Origin: Ceratodon purpureus
Lineage: Eukaryota > Streptophyta > Bryopsida > Pseudoditrichales > Ditrichaceae
Length of the DNA stretch: 64,000 bases
Direction: 5' to 3'
NCBI GenBank assembly: GCA_014871385.1
Contig: CM026426.1
Span: forward strand, 51,942,478-52,006,477
The position numbers and the translations under genes were made by a program. This document shows positions 59,123 to 64,000 of the stretch, piece by piece (position 1 is the first letter of the stretch; each line of letters begins with the position of its first letter). The notes beneath the pieces are model-generated. The model was not told the DNA's origin. It made no database searches and saw only the letters and a list, made by a program, of their open reading frames with translations.

Positions 59123-61553
59123 GAAGCTCGCTCTGAATGCAAGGAGTTCTTCCGACAATACTTACTTGGAGGTACAATGCGGGTTATCCAGCACCACCTT
59201 AGAGAAGGAAGTTTATAACTACAACATTTGATCTCCTATGGGTGAAGTAAGTCCTTTTCCTTTCCAATTTCCTTATTCATCAATGGTATCCTTTGGAGTT
59301 TTAATGAAACTATTGGTTAGGTTCACCATCCTTTCACGTGTCTTGCTTGTCCTGCGGTAGTTCACGTCATAGGACTGTACAGTTGAATTCAGGAGATTAT
59401 GCTCATTTTTCAAGTAATTCATGCTGACAAAATCCCTTTTCTATTGGATAGGGTTCAGGGTGAGAAAGTGAATTTCAAGAATGACAAAGATCAACTCCTA
59501 CTGTCGAAGACTTCAAGGATCATAGACGGTGAATCATGCACCCTGTCCTCTTCCTGTTTTAATTTTACTTACATGTTCCTTAATTCTCAATGGACGTTCT
59601 TGTTTTCCTTGTATTCTTTCGGCTCTTGTTACCTCCTTTCAATACTATACTTGTTTTTGGGTCCTTGTTCCTGACCATATATATTGTTTTCCTTTTCCTA
59701 GCTATACAGCTATATTGTCGTAGGAGATACTTTTATCGGGTCTTGGTTCCTAGACATAGGTATCATACTTTTATACTGTCTCTAGATACTGTTTTCGAGT
59801 CCTGGTTCCTAAATTTAGTTGCTTTCGTACTTGTTCCAAGTCCTTGTTCCTTGTCCTACATACTTTCATGTATGTTTTCCGGTCCTTGTCCTTTGATTCT
59901 TTTTTAATTACTTGTTTGTCTGTTATTGTTTTTGACAACAGGTATGACAATGGACTTGAAGGTTTTCTACTATAGGGAGAAGGGCTGGTTCAAGTATGTG
60001 ACAAGGCTGAATGGTGATGGGCTCACCCCTGGATCTACCCTCACTAAGGAGCATGTTAGCAAGGAGCAATGCAAGGAAATGTTTGTGTATGGAGGACGGC
60101 AATCAAACAATGGTTACAGGACCAACATCTGGACTTCGTTTTTCAACAAGAGAGTTCAATGGCTATGGATTCGAGTTCATCAACAAGAGAAGCCAGCCAA
60201 GAATGACTTCGGACTCAACTTTGTCCAAGGTCTCCTTCACGAATACAAGACCAATGAAGAAGTAGATTGGGTAGGTTTTGCTGCTCGCACTGTGAACCGT
60301 TTCACTCGAACGAAGGGAGTGAATCAGGTTCATCCGTTATAAGCTTGGGCACATCCCAAAGTTTTGATTGACGTTGGCAGTGGTCTCCCTGTTCAAACAA
60401 TGTACAAATTTCCCGTGGCTCCAGGCTCTAGACCTATTCGGTGTACAATGGCTACCACATTACCCATGGTAAGACCTTAAGATATTGTTTCTTTTAAATC
60501 AAAGTATTTTCAAGCATTTGTCAGTTTATTTCCTCCTTGTGTGCTCACATTTGTCTAAGGATTCCAAATTGTTTTTATGCAGCGGTTACCCATATTGGAG
60601 ACTGAACAGTGCACACGCAGAGGCAAGCGTGAGAGATCTTCATCTGCTGAAGATTCTGACTGGGACAAAGAGAATGAGAGAAGAAGGAAAAGATATAAAA
60701 CCAGGTCACAAGTGAAGTACGAGAGCCTTCTACAGAAATTGGAACACGTGGCAGGATCTTCAACTGGGGCAGATGGGTCTTCTTCGATGTCCATGGATGC
60801 AGAACTTTTCCAAAATCTTTCTTTGTCAGAGCCCAAGACACACTCCCCGTTGGAATCTTTGCCGATGACTGAGTCAGCACTGGATTCGCTAGCCAACATC
60901 GACTCAATCCCTCGATCAGTTTGAAGAAGTCTGGTGATGACGTCGGATCAGGCTCCAAGCTGCCAGCCAAAGGAAGAAGATGCTAAAGACCTCGCCGGGT
61001 AAATCGAGAACTTCAACTCATTTTCTGAATCTATTCATGCAGACGTTCAACACTATATGTTGACTTTGTGCTCTAAAGTATATTTTTTGATTGATGTACT
61101 GAATTGCCGCACAGGAGGATCCTTTTCTCTAATCTAAGTGTTTTGTTTTTTTCGAGACCCTCTGATTTTTCAAGAATCCCAAGCAGTGGACCAAATATCG
61201 AAAGAGTCTTGGCGGCACTTCACCGCTTTGGAGCGGTAATACCAAAAGTGGTTGAGAATGTAATTTCTAACCTCGAATTGCAAAAGAAGGAGTTACAGCA
61301 GGCGTATGTCGTTGCACACGAGTTTACTTCTTCTGCAAACAGTGCTAGGACTGAATTCTCGACACAGCTTGAGAAGGCAAGACTAGCAGCACGTGGAAAT
61401 CCAAGTGACGAGGTTCAAGGTGAAGTCCGATATCTTGAGTGTGGATTGAAGTATTCGGAAGGGAGAGTGGAGGCTGTAGTTACTAAAGAAAGAGAGGCCC
61501 TGCTAGCATTTCAAGCTCACTGCACGAAAGTGGAGGACATGCGTAAGGACTAG
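59123..61553 (+). pseudogene. Block F member of the helical-domain/coiled-coil family
   Basis: Exon-like pieces: about 59123-59210 (EARSECKEFFRQYLLGGTMRV), about 59416-59529 (VIHADKIPFLLDRVQGEK), 59942-60468, 60583-60922 and about 61180-61553. The 59942-60468 exon has KVFYYREKGWFKYVT, then NNGYRTNIWTSFFNKRVQWLWIRVH, NDFGLNFVQGLLHEY and EEVDWVGFAARTVNRF, which aligns by eye with the 'YMEVYGEALDNKAFNQLFLRSCIYN...VNWAKAAA' core. A TAA at 60340-60342 breaks it, yet the frame continues to a good donor (ATG|GTAAG) and joins in phase to 60583, which encodes a basic nuclear-type stretch (RRGKRERSS, ERRRKRYKTR). The last piece is coiled coil. No RING was found downstream. Function unknown. Confidence 0.45.
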
Positions 61554-61787
61554 TGAGTACTAGAGGAGTATTTCATTTTCAATTAAACCGAAGCCATTCC
61601 TACGAATTCAGGTATATTGAAGTATTCGGAAGGGAGAGTGGAGGCTGTAGTTACTAAAGAAAGAGAGGCCCTGCTAGCATTTCAAGCTCACTGCACGAAA
61701 GTGGAGGACATGCGTAAGGACTAGTGAGTACTAGAGGAGTATTTCATTTTCAAGTAAACCGAAGCCATTCCTACGAATTCAGGTATA
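61446..61787. repeat. 171-bp tandem duplication over an exon end
   Basis: TTGAAGTATTCGGAAGGG at 61446 recurs at 61617. The two copies are nearly identical over the last coding segment, its stop and the following GTGAGT...GAATTCAGGTATATT. Confidence 0.93.
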
Positions 61788-63147
61788 TTCCTTCCATGGG
61801 CATCATGTTTAGGTCTTGATGCCTCAATTTTCAATTCTTTCTTTCTTTATGATGATATGTGTTCAACATTCTGAAAATTGGTTTGCAGTTAAGTGCTCGT
61901 GTGAAGGCCGAAGACTAAGGCAATCTGCAGAAATTGGGACATGGTGCACAGTTGGTGCATGCATCCTCTTGTTTTGTTAGAGTTCTCTTCTAGATTTGGT
62001 GTATAATGTATAGGCAATGGATGTCATCTTTTTCATTTCTAGTTCCTTGTTATCTATGATTAGTACTGTGTGAGAACTGTGCAAATTAGCTCACATGTAT
62101 TGACCCTGAACTTAGGAATTCACTTACAGTATCCTGTGAATATTATGAATTCACATATACTATCAATATTGTCATTCATTTGTAAAAGTTTATGTTTACC
62201 AAATATTTTAAAGAAGACCATGGTTGATTGTGTCTTATCAAGTCCAGATGTAGGTTCGGTTGTAGAATCCTCAGTGGTTTTTTCATTGTCGAGCTTATTT
62301 AATTTCTCTTGCAAGAGTCTTTGATTTTGAACTTGTTCCAATTAGTACTTGTAGACTAACGATGAACCGAGACTTCTACTTACGGTGCTACAAGCATAAC
62401 TTGTGGCATACTCTTGTAAATCACAACCTATTATGTAAATGAATGGTATTCTTATCTGGTTGCACAATAGTCATTGTATTGATGGAGTCTGCAAGCATTA
62501 TATTGTGAGTAGAAGCGCGGTTGTCTTTCAGCAGCTCTGTGAACAGTATCCCATACACAAATAAGTTTGCAATTGACTTAGGAAGATCAAAATTATTCGA
62601 CACTAAATTTTCCAACTCCCCAGTCTAATGCAGTGGCAAAGTCGTTCCTGTTCAGAATGTACATTATCATTGCAATCCTTTAAGACTTTTGTGAGATGCT
62701 TACGAGATTGGTTGGGAATCGAAACTCTTAAACTGAAACAATAGTATATTAAATATTTGGCGATTGAGAATTCGGCCACGGTCCTATAGAGATATGATTA
62801 GCTTGGAGGCTATGATAAGTAAATGTGAAAAGCTTGCCGTCATACCACATTCCTTTGGGGAAATAAGAAATCTAACGGACTTGACCCTGAAAGCCATTCT
62901 TAGGAAAACAAATGATACAATTCTAGACTCCCATTTGAATGCATGGAATGAGGAAAACATATGATCATATTAATTACATCTATCCTACACCAAAAGCATT
63001 CCAACATCACCAAGTTCAATATAATTATGCTTCAACAAAAAGAAATAATCATCAGGAAGGGACCACAGAAATAATATAACGAACTTGATTGCTGAATGGG
63101 TACAATACACAACAAACTAAATCCAATTCAATTCTTATTTCCAAATC
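61788..63147. other. Spacer, no supported gene
   Basis: Short frames only; no repeat or domain recognised between block F and the RING gene on the opposite strand. Confidence 0.5.
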
Positions 63148-63956
63148 CTACACTCTATCCTTCCCTCCTCTTGTTCTTCTAGAATGTTTTCCACCTAAGG
63201 ATGATGGGGGAGAGATGTCTGCAAGCAATTTCATTACCTCCTTGTGTTGACCACCTTGCCCTTTCATCCTTGTGGATCTTTGAGCTGTGGTACTTGTTAC
63301 AGGGTTATTCCTTTTCCCACGAGAAGGTTGGACTTCTTTTGACCCTTCTTGCTCATCCTGGTCTCCTTCTAATGGGGTCCCTATTGGATCAAGATTGAAT
63401 TCACCTGTTCCACCTCTACCGTTTTCCTTACAGGACACTACAGCTCCCTGGTCATTTTCAGTTGGTCCTAAATTCGGCCCAAGTTCATCGTTATGAACTT
63501 CCTCAGCAGACCCCTTCTCATCTGGACTGGTGTCAGTGGCCTGTTTATCATTTAATTCTTTTTCATGAATGTTGTTAGGAACGGGTTCCTCCTCAGTATC
63601 CTCTGGAGTAGAACTACTCGCCAATAACCGCTTGGTTTATTCAAAACTGTGGTAGAGACTGTCAGGATAAATTCAGCCTCATCTTCTGATGTGTCATCCA
63701 AATCTGATGATAGATCTGGGTCTTGTCCACCAAAAATTTCCATACCATTTCCACTCCCCCTTCGACAAGGATTTGATCGACCAGTCTTCACGTCAACTTC
63801 ACGGTCAATAGTACAGTTGAATGCACTTCCAAGTGGTAATGGAGCTAATTGCGGTACAAGCTTTGAATCTTTGGCTCCGTCAACAATATCTTGACAGGTC
63901 ATGCAAAGGAGAATGCCACCTGCACATCCCTTACAAACGCCACAATGCCCACAAGC
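63148..63956 (-). pseudogene. 3' exon of a RING-finger gene, frameshifted, runs off the window
   Basis: A good acceptor (TTTTGGCAG) at 63957 opens an exon reading ACGHCGVCKGCAGGILLCMTCQ. The C-G-H-x2-V-C-x2-C...C-x2-C pattern is the second half of a RING-type zinc finger; its first half must lie in upstream exons beyond the window. An acidic region follows (DPDLSSDLDDTSEDEAEF). Near 63625 the frame shifts to SSSTPEDTEEEPVPNN, a hydrophilic tail ending at TAG 63148. The shift could be a real break or an assembly error. Confidence 0.6.
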
Positions 63957-64000
63957 CTGCCAAAAGAATTGCACAAGTATCAGTAAATTAAATTGGAGTG

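Overview
This is a eukaryotic, plant-type window: GT-AG introns of roughly 120-670 bp, TATA boxes and a DUF659-type hAT transposase. Nearly all of it is mobile-element sequence in various states of decay. The gene style suggests a charophyte green alga such as Chara, but that is an inference and nothing here proves the species. I found no intact host housekeeping gene. The one recognisable host-type gene is a broken fragment of the splicing factor SYF1/XAB2.

The window divides into blocks, and four of them carry their own short repeated DNA motif that is rare or absent elsewhere. Block A (1 to about 9.6 kb) holds a hAT transposase, a frameshifted protein-kinase gene and an intact RING-finger gene. 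Each has a tandem array of GCTCGCGCCCCC units just upstream of its TATA box; a fourth array lies near the block's right edge, and an unrelated 210-bp satellite sits in the middle. Block B (about 9.8-20.65 kb) has two divergent genes: on the minus strand a ParB-like/DNA-methyltransferase-like gene, on the plus strand a DDE-type (DUF7869-like) transposase. Its motif is the palindrome GTCGGC-N5-GCCGAC. Block C (about 22.95-26.3 kb) has one gag-like coiled-coil gene and is saturated with CCGG. Block D (about 26.5-35.1 kb) has a second, diverged ParB/methyltransferase-like gene, an FCP1-like phosphatase gene and a third unknown reading frame. Its motif is a 10-bp-arm palindrome, TTTAGCTCAC plus its complement, scattered through intergenic DNA and introns.

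From about 35 kb onward (blocks E and F) the sequence is AT-rich and contains several decayed copies of one protein family: a helical domain with a 'VYG.ALDNK.F' core, then a coiled coil, then a RING finger. The intact RING gene of block A appears to be a distant member. This part also holds two short inverted-repeat elements that look like MITEs, local tandem duplications, microsatellites and the SYF1 fragment. The window ends inside a further RING gene.

Most of the longer genes are broken by one-base frameshifts or single in-frame stop codons, and most of those stops are TAG. The most interesting observation is the pairing, in blocks B and D, of homologous ParB/methyltransferase-like proteins with different block-specific palindromes. 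It resembles a self-recognition or anti-silencing system such as VANDAL/VANC, but built from different protein parts.
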